From assembly GCF_021190915.1 (NCBI RefSeq), contig NZ_JAIOAP010000030.1, positions 1 through 44,043 of the forward strand: 44,043 nucleotides of DNA. Reading direction: 5' to 3'. This document shows positions 16,487 to 24,940 of this stretch, piece by piece (within the stretch, counting starts at the first letter, position 1; the number at the start of each line of letters is the position of its first letter). The translations under genes were made by a program, and so were the position numbers. The notes beneath the pieces were generated by a model. The model saw nothing but the letters and a program-made list of their open reading frames with translations, searched no databases and was not told the origin of the DNA. Source of the stretch: Cohnella silvisoli. Lineage in GTDB: Bacteria; Bacillota; Bacilli; Paenibacillales; Paenibacillaceae.

Positions 16487-17512
16487 ATGATGAGACGGGT
16501 TCGAACGAGCAAATGGGAATCTTCCATTTATTCCGGTCTGACGACGCTTGCTCTAATGATACTGCTTTACTATGGATGGGTATCCCTTGCGGATAACGCT
16601 CCGAGCTTGAAATCCTGGATGAGCTGGACAAGCGTTCTTGTGCTCGGTCAGATGGCTATCTCTTATCGATTCGCGCAACGGACGCAGCGCAAGCTTGATC
16701 AGTTGCAGGTTGTGATGAAACAAGCTTCAGCGGGCAACTGGGATTCGCGATTGCCTGAAATCGAAGGGGATGCCTTTTCGGGGGTCAACCGGGAGTTTAA
16801 CGTCATGCTCGGTCAATTGGAGTCTAGACTCAAGCTGCTTCAGCAGCTAGGCGAGCGAGACGTGATGGAAGAAGTGTCCTCCCAGGAAGCCGCGGTATTA
16901 GAAGAAAGAAAACGACTTGCGCGCGATTTGCACGACACGGTGAGCCAGCAATTATTCGCGTTGCATATGTCCGCATCCTCTTTGCCAAAACTGCTCGAAC
17001 GCGATTCGGAGCATGCGCAGAAGGTCATGGAACAGTTAATCGCAATGTCATCCTCGGCGCAACGTCAAATGCGGGGTTTGATCGCCCAGCTTAGACCTAT
17101 GGAATTGCAAGGACGAACGCTCGAAGAGGCGCTTGAGCGATGGTTCCCTGATTATTGCCGGCAGAATGGGATACAGGGAACGCTTGAAATTCAGATCAAA
17201 GGTTTAATATCGGATGCCAAAGAGCATCAGCTGTTCCTGATTATCCAAGAGGCAATGGCTAATGTGGTCAAACATGCGGATGCCCAGAGCGTCCGGCTGT
17301 TTCTTGGCGAGACCGATCGTCAAATCTCCTTGTTGATAGAAGATAACGGTTTAGGTTTTCGCGGGGAGCAAGTTAGAGCGGGCGCCTACGGTTTGTCTAC
17401 AATGCGCGAGCGTGCCCAGAAACTGGGCGGCGAAGCTGAGATCGTTACGAAGCCGGGCTCGGGTACCCGGGTGCGGGTTTGGTTTCCGAAATTCGAAGAG
17501 ATGAAAGCTTAG
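16487..17512 (+). CDS. liaS: LiaS-like sensor histidine kinase
   Basis: Kinase of 341 residues with two membrane segments (about 15-35 and 46-62) separated by a short loop, a HAMP-like linker (65-120), a HisKA_3 dimerisation domain with phospho-acceptor H149 in RLARDLHDTVSQQ, and a C-terminal HATPase domain (about 240-335; EAMANVVKHA, EDNGLGF, GYG-like AYGLSTM). The tiny outer loop fits an intramembrane-sensing kinase that relies on LiaF. It is coupled to liaF by a 4-nt gap and to liaR by a 12-nt gap, so the three are co-transcribed. Confidence 0.92.
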   Translation: MMRRVRTSKWESSIYSGLTTLALMILLYYGWVSLADNAPSLKSWMSWTSVLVLGQMAISYRFAQRTQRKLDQLQVVMKQASAGNWDSRLPEIEGDAFSGVNREFNVMLGQLESRLKLLQQLGERDVMEEVSSQEAAVLEERKRLARDLHDTVSQQLFALHMSASSLPKLLERDSEHAQKVMEQLIAMSSSAQRQMRGLIAQLRPMELQGRTLEEALERWFPDYCRQNGIQGTLEIQIKGLISDAKEHQLFLIIQEAMANVVKHADAQSVRLFLGETDRQISLLIEDNGLGFRGEQVRAGAYGLSTMRERAQKLGGEAEIVTKPGSGTRVRVWFPKFEEMKA

Positions 17513-17524
17513 GAGCGGATGGTT

Positions 17525-18199
17525 ATGACGGAGCCGGCAGGTTCTCCTTGGAAAGTGTTAATCGTAGATGATCACGAGATGGTTCGAATGGGTTTGCGTA
17601 CTTATCTAATGCTGGATTCGAGGTTTGAAGTCATAGGTGAAGCCGCTAGCGGAAAAGAGGCTATTGAGACGCTCTCGAACGGCGGTTATCAAGGGAAGAT
17701 GCCGCAGCTCGTTCTGATGGATCTAATGATGCCGGATATGAACGGAGTAGACACGACCCGTGCGCTGCTTAGTCAATATCCGGAGCTTAGAATTATTATT
17801 TTAACAAGTTTTCTCGAAGACGAGAAAGTCGTGGAAGCGATCGAAGCCGGTGCTGTCAGCTACATCATGAAGACCGTGTCCGCTGATGAGCTTATTTATG
17901 CGATGCAAGGGGCCATCAAGAACATGCCCGTCATGAGCAGCGATGTGTCCCAGGCGCTTACCCGCGGACTTCGCAAACGTTCCGCAAGCCACGAAGTGGA
18001 AGGGCTGACCGAGCGGGAACGCGAGGTACTGCTGCTGATCGCCGAAGGCAGATCCAACAAAGACATTGGCGATGAACTGCACATCAGCATTAAAACGGTA
18101 AAAACGCACGTGAGCAATCTCCTAATGAAATGCGATTTGGAGGATCGAACGCAGCTCGCCATCTACGCGCACCGAAAAGGGTGGGTCAAAGAAGCATAA
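17525..18199 (+). CDS. liaR: LiaR-like response regulator (NarL/FixJ type)
   Basis: Regulator of 224 residues. The receiver domain (about 10-130) has acidic pair D15/D16 in VDDHE and phospho-acceptor D66 in LMDLMMP. The LuxR-type helix-turn-helix (about 155-215) reads LTEREREVLLLIAEG and then SIKTVKTHVSNLL. It is the partner of LiaS in the envelope-stress operon. The ATG at 17525 is preferred over 17519 because AGGAG (17511-17515) gives 9 nt rather than 3 nt spacing. No LiaI/LiaH-type target gene is in the window. Confidence 0.92.
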   Translation: MTEPAGSPWKVLIVDDHEMVRMGLRTYLMLDSRFEVIGEAASGKEAIETLSNGGYQGKMPQLVLMDLMMPDMNGVDTTRALLSQYPELRIIILTSFLEDEKVVEAIEAGAVSYIMKTVSADELIYAMQGAIKNMPVMSSDVSQALTRGLRKRSASHEVEGLTEREREVLLLIAEGRSNKDIGDELHISIKTVKTHVSNLLMKCDLEDRTQLAIYAHRKGWVKEA

Positions 18200-18249
18200 T
18201 TTACGATCCGAGGGATACTCTAGTAAGAAAAAAAGGGGGCATCCCCAAG

Positions 18250-18663
18250 ATGTATTCCATTCCATCCTCATTAACTTCGCAGGTACAAGATTATTCGCTA
18301 ACGAACAATGCATTATCGGAACATGGTTTTACTTTAGGCGGTAATTGGGACTATGATCATGGCTCCTTCGATTGCGCTTTGGACGAAGCGAACAAAGTGT
18401 GGCTGCGCTTGCCGTTCGATGTAACGGTCGGCAACTTGGACAGCGGGTCGCAAGAGAGCGATCTCAAGATTCAGTTCGGCCAGCCTTACGTACTGAAGCA
18501 TGTTTATAATGATGGCTTGGATAAAGAAGCTCAACCTCGAGCTATGGGTGCTTTGATGGACCAGTTTTCCGATCCGGTCGATCCGGACGATGAAATCGAA
18601 TCGCATTGGATAGAGCGAGCGAAGCAGAAGCTGAATAAGGTCGAATCGATGTATCCGGCTTGA
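18250..18663 (+). CDS. yugN: YugN-like family protein
   Basis: Protein of 137 residues resembling B. subtilis YugN (about 134 residues): start MYSIPSSL, then LGGNWDYDHGSFDCALD, WLRLPFDVTVGNLDS and FGQPYVLKHVYNDGLD. The family has no established function; the fold is probably soluble alpha/beta. The ATG at 18250 matches the family N-terminus; an open frame extending back to 18130 overlaps liaR and is not used. The ribosome site is poor (AGGGGGC). It lies 50 nt after liaR and may be read through from it. Confidence 0.82.
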   Translation: MYSIPSSLTSQVQDYSLTNNALSEHGFTLGGNWDYDHGSFDCALDEANKVWLRLPFDVTVGNLDSGSQESDLKIQFGQPYVLKHVYNDGLDKEAQPRAMGALMDQFSDPVDPDDEIESHWIERAKQKLNKVESMYPA

Positions 18664-18666
18664 ATG

Positions 18667-18700
18667 GAGCGGCACGCAAGTGCCGCTCGCTTTATTTTGT
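18667..18700 (+). terminator. Terminator after yugN
   Basis: GAGCGGCAC (18667-18675) pairs perfectly with GTGCCGCTC (18680-18688), followed by GCTTTATTTT. Confidence 0.88.
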
Positions 18701-18744
18701 TTAACAGCCATTTTTGCTAGGCTTTTACTTCGTCTTCATTTCCG

Positions 18745-18777
18745 TTTAAGATTGTTTTAAGGTAACGGGTTTAATAT
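18745..18777 (+). promoter_or_regulatory. Probable htrA promoter with direct repeat
   Basis: TTTAAG occurs at 18745-18750 and 18756-18761, exactly 11 bp apart, just before a -10-like TAATAT (18772-18777). One helical turn between direct repeats is the usual arrangement for OmpR-family regulators, and one is encoded immediately downstream of htrA. A -35 is not obvious, as expected for an activated promoter. Confidence 0.5.
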
Positions 18778-18833
18778 ACAGATAAGAAATACAGAACGGC
18801 GCCAACCTAAATCGGCGCGAGGAGGCTAATTAC

Positions 18834-20360
18834 ATGGATGATCAAAACAAAAAGCCGGAAGAACAGCAAGGTTTCACGTATGATCAGGAGAAAAGGGACG
18901 ATCCCTATGCGGACGTCCGCAGGGAATCCGAGCCATATACGTTCGGTCCATTCGGACCTAGTCAATCTTTCGGAGCGGGTGAGCAATCGAATTTGGAGCC
19001 GCATAGAACGGAAGTTATTCCTTCCAGCCCTCCCCGAGAGTATCGGCCCTTTACCGTATCCGGCGGCGCAGCGCGCAGCGATTGGGGGGCGAAACCTCCG
19101 CGCCGAGCTTCGTTTAGAGCTATGTTCGCGGCATTCTTGGTCGGAGTTGTTGCGGTAGGGGGATTGATGTTCGCGGCCGACCGGCAAAATTGGTTCTCTT
19201 CCGAAATGCTCGGAGGAAATTCGCAAGTACAGGATACTTCGGTCAAGCCCGCAAGCAACCCTGTTAACAATACGAGCGACACGGTCCGTCCGAACAATAT
19301 CGCCAAAATTTTCGAGCTATCATCTCCTGCGGTCGTTAAGATCGAAACCTACGCGAGTGCTCAGCAACAAGATAACGGCAGCGGCATTCTAGGAGATGAT
19401 TTTTTCCGTCAATTTTTCGGGGATGACTTCGGCGGGAACGGCGGCAATGGTGGTAATGGCGGCAATGGGGGTTCCGGAGGCGGAAGCGATCTACAGCCAA
19501 GCGGAATGGGGTCTGGGTTTATTTTCGACTCGACGGGCTACATTCTAACTAATCAACACGTTATTGCCGGCGCTAGCGAGATTAAAGTGACCATAGAAGG
19601 CCACGAAAAACCGTTTACGGCGAAATTGCTAGGCTCGAGTTTTGAATTGGATTTAGCCGTTCTGAAAATAGAAGGCAGCAACTTCCCGACTTTGAAGCTT
19701 GGTGATTCCAGCAGTCTGAACATGGGAGATTGGGTTGTCGCAATCGGAAATCCCTATGGCTTTGAGCATACGGTTACGGTTGGCGTCCTTAGCTCTAACG
19801 AACGTAAAATAAGTATTCCGGATTCGAACGGAACGCGCAACTACGAGCATCTGCTGCAAACCGACGCGTCGATTAACCCGGGCAACTCCGGAGGACCGCT
19901 TCTGAATCTGCAAGGCGAGGTTATCGGGATCAATACGGCCGTTAGTTCACAAGCTCAAGGCATCGGGTTTGCGATACCGGCCAGCACGATTACGGATGTG
20001 CTTCAGAACTTGAAGAGCAACACGAAGATTCCGCAAAAACCGGTACCGTTCATTGGCGCAACCTTGATGGATATGTCAGCAGACATCGCCAAACGTCTAG
20101 GCATCGATGAGACGATCAAAGGCGCTTTCGTAAGGGAAGTGCTGTTCAATACTCCGGCTTACAAAGCTGACTTGCGTCAATATGATGTTATCACAGGTAT
20201 GGACGGTACAAACTATAAGACGAAAGAGGATCTAATAGCGGCTATCCAGAAAAAAGCGGTAGGCGATAAAGTTTCCTTGGACATCCTGCGCGGAGACAAG
20301 AAGATCCAAGTGTCCGTCGAAATAGGCGACCGCAACGAATATCAGACACAGACCAAATAA
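18834..20360 (+). CDS. htrA: HtrA/DegP-type serine protease, membrane-anchored (S1C)
   Basis: Protein of 508 residues. A hydrophilic cytosolic tail (1-95) precedes one membrane segment (about 97-118), placing the protease outside the membrane. The trypsin-like domain has the triad H242 (LTNQHVIAG), D273 (ELDLAVLKI) and S352 (NPGNSGGPL). A PDZ domain covers about 395-495. A Gly/Asn-rich loop (GGNGGNGGNGG, about 203-218) sits before the catalytic core, in the place of the LA loop. It degrades misfolded exported proteins. The two-component genes directly after it suggest stress control like the CssRS-htrA link of B. subtilis. Confidence 0.94.
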   Translation: MDDQNKKPEEQQGFTYDQEKRDDPYADVRRESEPYTFGPFGPSQSFGAGEQSNLEPHRTEVIPSSPPREYRPFTVSGGAARSDWGAKPPRRASFRAMFAAFLVGVVAVGGLMFAADRQNWFSSEMLGGNSQVQDTSVKPASNPVNNTSDTVRPNNIAKIFELSSPAVVKIETYASAQQQDNGSGILGDDFFRQFFGDDFGGNGGNGGNGGNGGSGGGSDLQPSGMGSGFIFDSTGYILTNQHVIAGASEIKVTIEGHEKPFTAKLLGSSFELDLAVLKIEGSNFPTLKLGDSSSLNMGDWVVAIGNPYGFEHTVTVGVLSSNERKISIPDSNGTRNYEHLLQTDASINPGNSGGPLLNLQGEVIGINTAVSSQAQGIGFAIPASTITDVLQNLKSNTKIPQKPVPFIGATLMDMSADIAKRLGIDETIKGAFVREVLFNTPAYKADLRQYDVITGMDGTNYKTKEDLIAAIQKKAVGDKVSLDILRGDKKIQVSVEIGDRNEYQTQTK

Positions 20361-20397
20361 TGCAAAGAGTAAAGCCGATATAATAGAAAACAAGACG

Positions 20398-20429
20398 GAG
20401 CGGGAAACCGGATACAGGTTGTCCCGCTC
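20398..20429 (+). terminator. Hairpin between htrA and the response-regulator gene
   Basis: GAGCGGGA (20398-20405) pairs with TCCCGCTC (20422-20429), with an inner ACC/GGT pairing. Only TTCGTTG follows, so it may be a weak terminator or attenuator that lowers expression of the regulator relative to htrA. Confidence 0.5.
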
Positions 20430-20455
20430 TTCGTTGCATGAGGAGGACGTTCTCT

Positions 20456-21142
20456 TTGAGGCCCCATATCGCGGTTATAGACGATGATGAGAAAATTACA
20501 GCCCTTCTGCGGCGCAGCTTGGCATTCGAAGGTTATGAAATTTCCACCGCGCCGGATGGAGCGGAAGGATTAAAGCTGCTAAGCCAAAGGCAAACCGATT
20601 TGGTTATATTGGATGTCATGATGCCGAAGATGGATGGCTGGGAAGTGTGCAGGCGGCTTCGGGAGGCGGGAATAACTTCCCCGATTCTACTGCTGACGGC
20701 AAAGGACGACGTAACGGACAGGGTTAAAGGTCTGGATTTAGGTGCGGATGATTACCTGGTGAAGCCTTTTGCGCTTGAAGAGCTTATGGCGCGCGTCCGC
20801 GCACTTCTTCGCAGGCGTCCTGATAAGACGGACGAAGCTGGGCACTTCCGTTACGAGGATCTTCTGCTCGACGTGGATGGACGGGAAACTTTGCGGGGAG
20901 ACCGGCGTATCGATCTTACGGCCAAGGAATTCGATTTACTGCATCTGTTCATGCAAAATCCGAAGAGGGTACTTTCGCGTGATCTCATAATGGAGCGAAT
21001 ATGGGGGTACGATTACAGCGGGGAATCGAACGTGCTCGAAGTTTACGTTGCCATGCTCCGCCAGAAACTGGAGGAAAGCGGAGAGAAGCGTTTGATCCAG
21101 ACGGTTAGAGGAGCAGGATACGTTCTGAAGGGAGAAGGCTAG
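20456..21142 (+). CDS. OmpR/PhoB-family response regulator
   Basis: Regulator of 228 residues with a receiver domain (1-115): acidic pair in IDDDEK, phospho-acceptor D53 (LVILDVMMP), and conserved K in LVKPFALEEL. The winged-helix domain (about 130-226) includes LTAKEFDLLHLFMQNP and RGAGYVL. TTG at 20456 is taken as start because AGGAGG (20441-20446) is 9 nt upstream; an ATG at 20438 lies before that site. It overlaps nothing and is followed 1 nt later by the kinase gene. Its likely target is the htrA promoter repeat, by position. Confidence 0.9.
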   Translation: MRPHIAVIDDDEKITALLRRSLAFEGYEISTAPDGAEGLKLLSQRQTDLVILDVMMPKMDGWEVCRRLREAGITSPILLLTAKDDVTDRVKGLDLGADDYLVKPFALEELMARVRALLRRRPDKTDEAGHFRYEDLLLDVDGRETLRGDRRIDLTAKEFDLLHLFMQNPKRVLSRDLIMERIWGYDYSGESNVLEVYVAMLRQKLEESGEKRLIQTVRGAGYVLKGEG

Positions 21143-21143
21143 C

Positions 21144-22637
21144 ATGTCTATCCGGCTACGATTAACCTTGTGGTATTCGGGGCTATTCGCTGTTGCTTTC
21201 GTTGCTTTCGGGTTAATCGTATATAACATCATTTACCATAATACGATGAACGAACTAAAGAATCGAATAACGCAGGTGGCTGCGAGAGTAGAAGCAACGA
21301 GAACGGGATTTTCCAATGAATTTAATCTGAATTCCTCTGATCCGGGTTTTAATGCTGCGATCATCGGAATTCAACTCATAAACTACACAGAAGACCCTAA
21401 AGGGAATGTTGCGGGAAAATCGAATAATTTAGTCCGTGGCAATACTACATTTCCATTTCCTGAATATAACGAAGTTCATAGGCGGTTTGTCTTACAGAAG
21501 GTAGAGGACGTCCCTTTTTACATTTATGAACAGCCGATCAAAGCGCAAGGCAATACAATTGCGTTATTGCAAGTCGGTGTGCTTACGGAACGGGAAATGA
21601 ATTTATTTTCTCAGTTAAGAACCATCTTGTGGATTTCCGGCATCGCTGGCGTTATAGCGGCGTTTTTCCTGGGAATGTTTCTATCCCGCAAAGCTTTGAT
21701 GCCGATTAACCGGGTGACGGAAGCGGCGGAACGAATTCAGAGCGGTTCTGGGCTAGGCTTAAGAATCCCGAGGGAGAAGTCGAATGACGAGATCGGGCGA
21801 CTGACCGACACTTTGAACGGTATGTTGTCCGGATTGGAACGTGCTTACAAGAATTTGGAGGATTCCAATATTGCTCAACGACGGTTTGTGTCCGATGCTT
21901 CGCATGAGTTGCGAACGCCGCTAACGACGATACGCGGGAATGTGGACTTACTGGAGAAAATATGGCTGGATGACAAACGAAGTAACGGCAGCGAGGAGTT
22001 AAAGGGTCACAGCGAACACGAGCCTAACGCATTGTCGGTCATCGATAAGCAGCAAATGTCATTGGAGTCGATCCGGGACATTGCCGACGAAGCGCGCAGG
22101 ATGAGCGGGCTTGTCAATGATTTATTAGCCTTGGCGAGAGCGGATGCAGGATATTCCATCGATATGGAAACAGTGTCTTTGCGGCCGCTAACGGAAGAGG
22201 CGGCACGTCGCGCCTCGTTCCTTCCCCGGAAAGCGGAGTGGGCGGTAGGCCCTCTTGATGCGCTTGAAGGAATAGAGGTACGAGGGAATCGAGACTACTT
22301 GCTGCAGTTATTGTTCATTCTCATTGAGAACGGGTTTAAGTATACCCCTTCCGGCGTTGTTCGGCTTTATGCGATGCGGTCGGGAGAGTTTATCGGCTTG
22401 ACGGTTGCGGATACCGGTATCGGTATAAGCGCTGAGGAAGTGCCTCATATTTTCGAAAGATTTTATCGCGTAGACGTTTCGCGCGGTGAAACCTCGGGAA
22501 CAGGGCTCGGACTCTCGATTGCCAAATGGATTGCCGATATGCACCACGCCAGATTCGATGTGAGAACCCAGCTTGGAGAAGGCACGGCGTTTACCGTATG
22601 GCTTCCCATCGCAACTAAGACGTATACAGCAGGTTAA
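21144..22637 (+). CDS. Sensor histidine kinase with HAMP domain
   Basis: Kinase of 497 residues: membrane segment about 8-30, extracytoplasmic sensor 31-158, second membrane segment about 160-182, HAMP 183-238, HisKA with H254 in SDASHELRTPLTTIRG, and HATPase (about 380-490; IENGFKYTP, VADTGIGIS, GTGLGLSIAKW). About 33 hydrophilic residues (273-305) are inserted between the two helices of the dimerisation domain, longer than usual. It is the partner of the regulator 1 nt upstream and probably senses a protein-quality or envelope signal, given htrA next door. Confidence 0.9.
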   Translation: MSIRLRLTLWYSGLFAVAFVAFGLIVYNIIYHNTMNELKNRITQVAARVEATRTGFSNEFNLNSSDPGFNAAIIGIQLINYTEDPKGNVAGKSNNLVRGNTTFPFPEYNEVHRRFVLQKVEDVPFYIYEQPIKAQGNTIALLQVGVLTEREMNLFSQLRTILWISGIAGVIAAFFLGMFLSRKALMPINRVTEAAERIQSGSGLGLRIPREKSNDEIGRLTDTLNGMLSGLERAYKNLEDSNIAQRRFVSDASHELRTPLTTIRGNVDLLEKIWLDDKRSNGSEELKGHSEHEPNALSVIDKQQMSLESIRDIADEARRMSGLVNDLLALARADAGYSIDMETVSLRPLTEEAARRASFLPRKAEWAVGPLDALEGIEVRGNRDYLLQLLFILIENGFKYTPSGVVRLYAMRSGEFIGLTVADTGIGISAEEVPHIFERFYRVDVSRGETSGTGLGLSIAKWIADMHHARFDVRTQLGEGTAFTVWLPIATKTYTAG

Positions 22638-22648
22638 CCTTTCTTTTG

Positions 22649-22687
22649 GGCGACCGGATCACTTTCTTAACAAGTGGATCGGTCGCC
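22649..22687. terminator. Strong hairpin after the kinase gene
   Basis: A 16-bp near-perfect stem: GGCGACCGGATCACTT (22649-22664) with AAGTGGATCGGTCGCC (22672-22687). It lies 12 nt after the stop codon and has no long T tract, so termination is likely but not textbook. Confidence 0.6.
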
Positions 22688-22809
22688 TCTGTGTTCGTGC
22701 CGCCTTTTCCCGTTAGGGTTAATACGCTATAATAGAATGAGAATCGGCACGCCCAAGATCTTCATGGAGAAAAGTGTTCCTATACCGGGCGAGAAAGCAG
22801 GTGCGTATC

Positions 22810-23769
22810 ATGGAAGTCGTTAAAATATCCCCTAGGGGTTACTGCTATGGCGTGGTGGATGCGATGGTGCTCGCGTTGCAGACGGCGCGCAATCTGGATC
22901 TTCCGCGCCCTATCTATATATTGGGCATGATTGTTCATAATAGCCATGTAACGGAAGCCTTTAAGGATGAAGGGATCATTACGCTGGATGGTAATGACCG
23001 GCTGGAAATATTGGAACAGATCGAACAAGGAACCGTTATTTTCACCGCTCACGGGGTCTCTCCCGAAGTTCGCAGAAGAGCTAAGGAGAAGGGATTAACG
23101 GTAGTGGATGCGACTTGTCCCGACGTAACCAAAACCCATGATCTTATCCGCGAGAAAGTGGCAGAAGGATACGAAGTCATCTATATCGGCAAGAAAAATC
23201 ACCCTGAACCGGAGGGGGCAATCGGAATTGCGTCCGGCCATGTCCATCTGGTGGAACGGGAAGAGGATATCGTGAAACTGGAGCTTGCCACAGAACGTAT
23301 TATAATAACGAATCAAACGACGATGTCTCAATGGGATATCAAGCATCTCATGAAGCTGCTGCTAGCGGCATTTCCGACTGCAGAAATTCATAATGAAATA
23401 TGCCTTGCGACTCAGGTTCGCCAAGAAGCGGTCGCGGATCAAGCGGGAGAAGCCCAGTTGTGCATCGTGGTTGGCGATCCGCGGAGCAATAACTCCAATC
23501 GGCTGGCGCAAGTATCGCAGGAAATCGCGGGCGTTCCGGCATACCGGGTAGCGGATGTTTCCGAGATCCAGCAACAATGGCTGCACGGTCTTGAGCGAGT
23601 GGCGGTGACGTCCGGAGCCTCAACGCCTACCGCGCTGACCAAAGAAGTCATTGCTTATTTGGAGCAATATGATTCGAATCAACCTCACACATGGCAGATT
23701 AAGAGAACAGTTAATCCGAATAAACTGTTGCCTAATGTGAAAATAAAAGCGGCAGAAGCCAGTAGTTAA
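22810..23769 (+). CDS. ispH: 4-hydroxy-3-methylbut-2-enyl diphosphate reductase
   Basis: IspH/LytB of 319 residues, last enzyme of the MEP isoprenoid pathway, giving IPP and DMAPP. The three cluster cysteines are visible: C12 (GYCYG), C103 (DATCPDV) and C198 (NEICLATQ), together with the conserved HN in MIVHNSH and the segment VVGDPRSNNSNRL. The ATG at 22810 gives the family N-terminus MEVVKISPRGYCYG; an open frame back to 22774 and a GTG at 22801 are less likely. A TATAAT at 22728-22733 may be its -10 element. Confidence 0.96.
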   Translation: MEVVKISPRGYCYGVVDAMVLALQTARNLDLPRPIYILGMIVHNSHVTEAFKDEGIITLDGNDRLEILEQIEQGTVIFTAHGVSPEVRRRAKEKGLTVVDATCPDVTKTHDLIREKVAEGYEVIYIGKKNHPEPEGAIGIASGHVHLVEREEDIVKLELATERIIITNQTTMSQWDIKHLMKLLLAAFPTAEIHNEICLATQVRQEAVADQAGEAQLCIVVGDPRSNNSNRLAQVSQEIAGVPAYRVADVSEIQQQWLHGLERVAVTSGASTPTALTKEVIAYLEQYDSNQPHTWQIKRTVNPNKLLPNVKIKAAEASS

Positions 23770-23801
23770 TTGCTTGCGTCATCCAGTGGAAGGAGCAACA
23801 C

Positions 23802-24287
23802 ATGCATCGGATTCGATTGTTACGCCGTTGGCTGAAATATAAATATATGTTGTTGATCCGTGCCAAGGGCGGAGCTTCAATGGTAGCAATGGGGTTTGCT
23901 ATCGGCCTTGCGATCGAGATGTTCACGTTGCCGACTTTGGGATTTGCTTTCGTACTCATCTTTCCGCTCTGTTATATGTTAAGAGGCAATTTGCCTGCTG
24001 CACTAATTGGTTTCGTAGTCGGTAAAATCATCTATATTCCCATGATGTATCCCAATTCCAAAGTGGGCGGTTGGATTCTTCCGAAGCATCTGAGATTCCA
24101 TTTGCCCGTCGTTCCGGAATGGTTCGATCATCTCTTGGTCGCTAACCTCAAGCTGATCGTCGGAGGGATGGTGGATGGAGTCATTCTAGGTTTGCTTTGT
24201 TATTTTCCAATTAAACTTAGCATCAATGCCTATAAAGCGAAGCGTAAGGATAAACGGAAGTTAAACCGTGCGCCAGCGGAAATGTAA
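23802..24287 (+). CDS. DUF2062 membrane protein
   Basis: Protein of 161 residues with a basic N-terminus, two closely spaced hydrophobic segments (about 27-75), a short outer region with P-rich turns (about 85-108) and a further segment (about 112-135), ending in a very basic tail. The pattern GGASMVAMGFAIGLAIEMF...LPTLG fits the DUF2062 family, whose function is unknown. AAGGAG lies 9 nt upstream. It starts 32 nt after ispH and probably shares its transcript. Confidence 0.82.
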   Translation: MHRIRLLRRWLKYKYMLLIRAKGGASMVAMGFAIGLAIEMFTLPTLGFAFVLIFPLCYMLRGNLPAALIGFVVGKIIYIPMMYPNSKVGGWILPKHLRFHLPVVPEWFDHLLVANLKLIVGGMVDGVILGLLCYFPIKLSINAYKAKRKDKRKLNRAPAEM

Positions 24288-24341
24288 TGGTTGCTGGCTG
24301 ATGAGTGACAGAATAGTAGAAACGAACTTTAATCAAAGCGA

Positions 24342-24375
24342 AAAGACCATCAAGGCAATTGCCTTGATGGTCTTT
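24342..24375. terminator. Terminator after the DUF2062 gene
   Basis: A perfect palindrome: AAAGACCATCAAGGCAA (24342-24358) and its complement (24359-24375). It could act on both strands. Confidence 0.8.
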
Positions 24376-24940
24376 GTGTATGTAAGGGCAATATTAAATT
24401 TGAACAAATGATAATTCCATAGGTTTACAATTTATTGAAAAGTATAACAAGAAAATGGAGTTTTGTTTGTTGATCGTTAAGTAACTGTTAAATGCGAGTA
24501 AAATAGCGAATAGAATTGTTATTTTTATGTTATGTATTCTGTCTTTTTGCATGCAATGAACCCGGGCGCTTGGTTTACAGCATCTGTTTCGTCCGTTATA
24601 TTGAAAATGTGATTTTACATTTGATAATTCAAAAGTTTACAAAATGTAATATTATTCTAACGAGTATTAGAAATTATGTTCAGAAACCCTTGGAGGGAAG
24701 TGAAAATCTGACAAAACGAAAGCCGCTATCAGCTGGCTTTGGCGGGCACACTGATAGACGGCTTGAGGGCTTCTTTAACTATGGGCTTTGGTCCCATTAA
24801 TCGAGAAACCTTATTTAATGTACCACATTTTGGATTCATACGAAATAATATTCATTTCGATTGCTACATCACAATAATTGTTTTCATGTTCTCACTTCTA
24901 AGATGGTTTTGCGAAGATGATCCGGAGGTGTTCACGAAAA
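24376..24940 (+). other. Long AT-rich leader region of the giant SLH protein gene
   Basis: This 565-nt stretch has no convincing gene; a 94-codon frame at 24516-24800 lacks a ribosome site and protein-like composition. It contains a paired structure at 24719-24764, two TTTACA motifs 22 bp apart (24614 and 24636), and a short inverted repeat GAAAT/ATTTC near 24840-24857. No clear -35/-10 pair with normal spacing was found. The ribosome site TCCGGAGG ends at 24928. Confidence 0.55.
24719..24764 (+). promoter_or_regulatory. Structured leader element with two exclusive pairings
   Basis: AAGCCG (24720-24725) and ATCAG (24728-24732) can pair with CTGAT (24751-24755) and CGGCTT (24759-24764). Alternatively AAAGCC (24719-24724) can pair with GGCTTT (24735-24740). 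The two folds share bases, as in regulatory switches. I do not recognise a known riboswitch class. Confidence 0.35.

Noticed and set aside
24516..24800. A 94-codon plus-strand frame in the leader of the giant gene
   Set aside because: No ribosome site, Cys/Phe/Ile-rich composition typical of AT-rich non-coding DNA, and it overlaps the structured leader.
24690..24800. c-di-GMP (GEMM) riboswitch before the giant gene
   Set aside because: Gene type and position would fit, but the expected GGCAAACC and GACGCAAAGCC core elements are not present.
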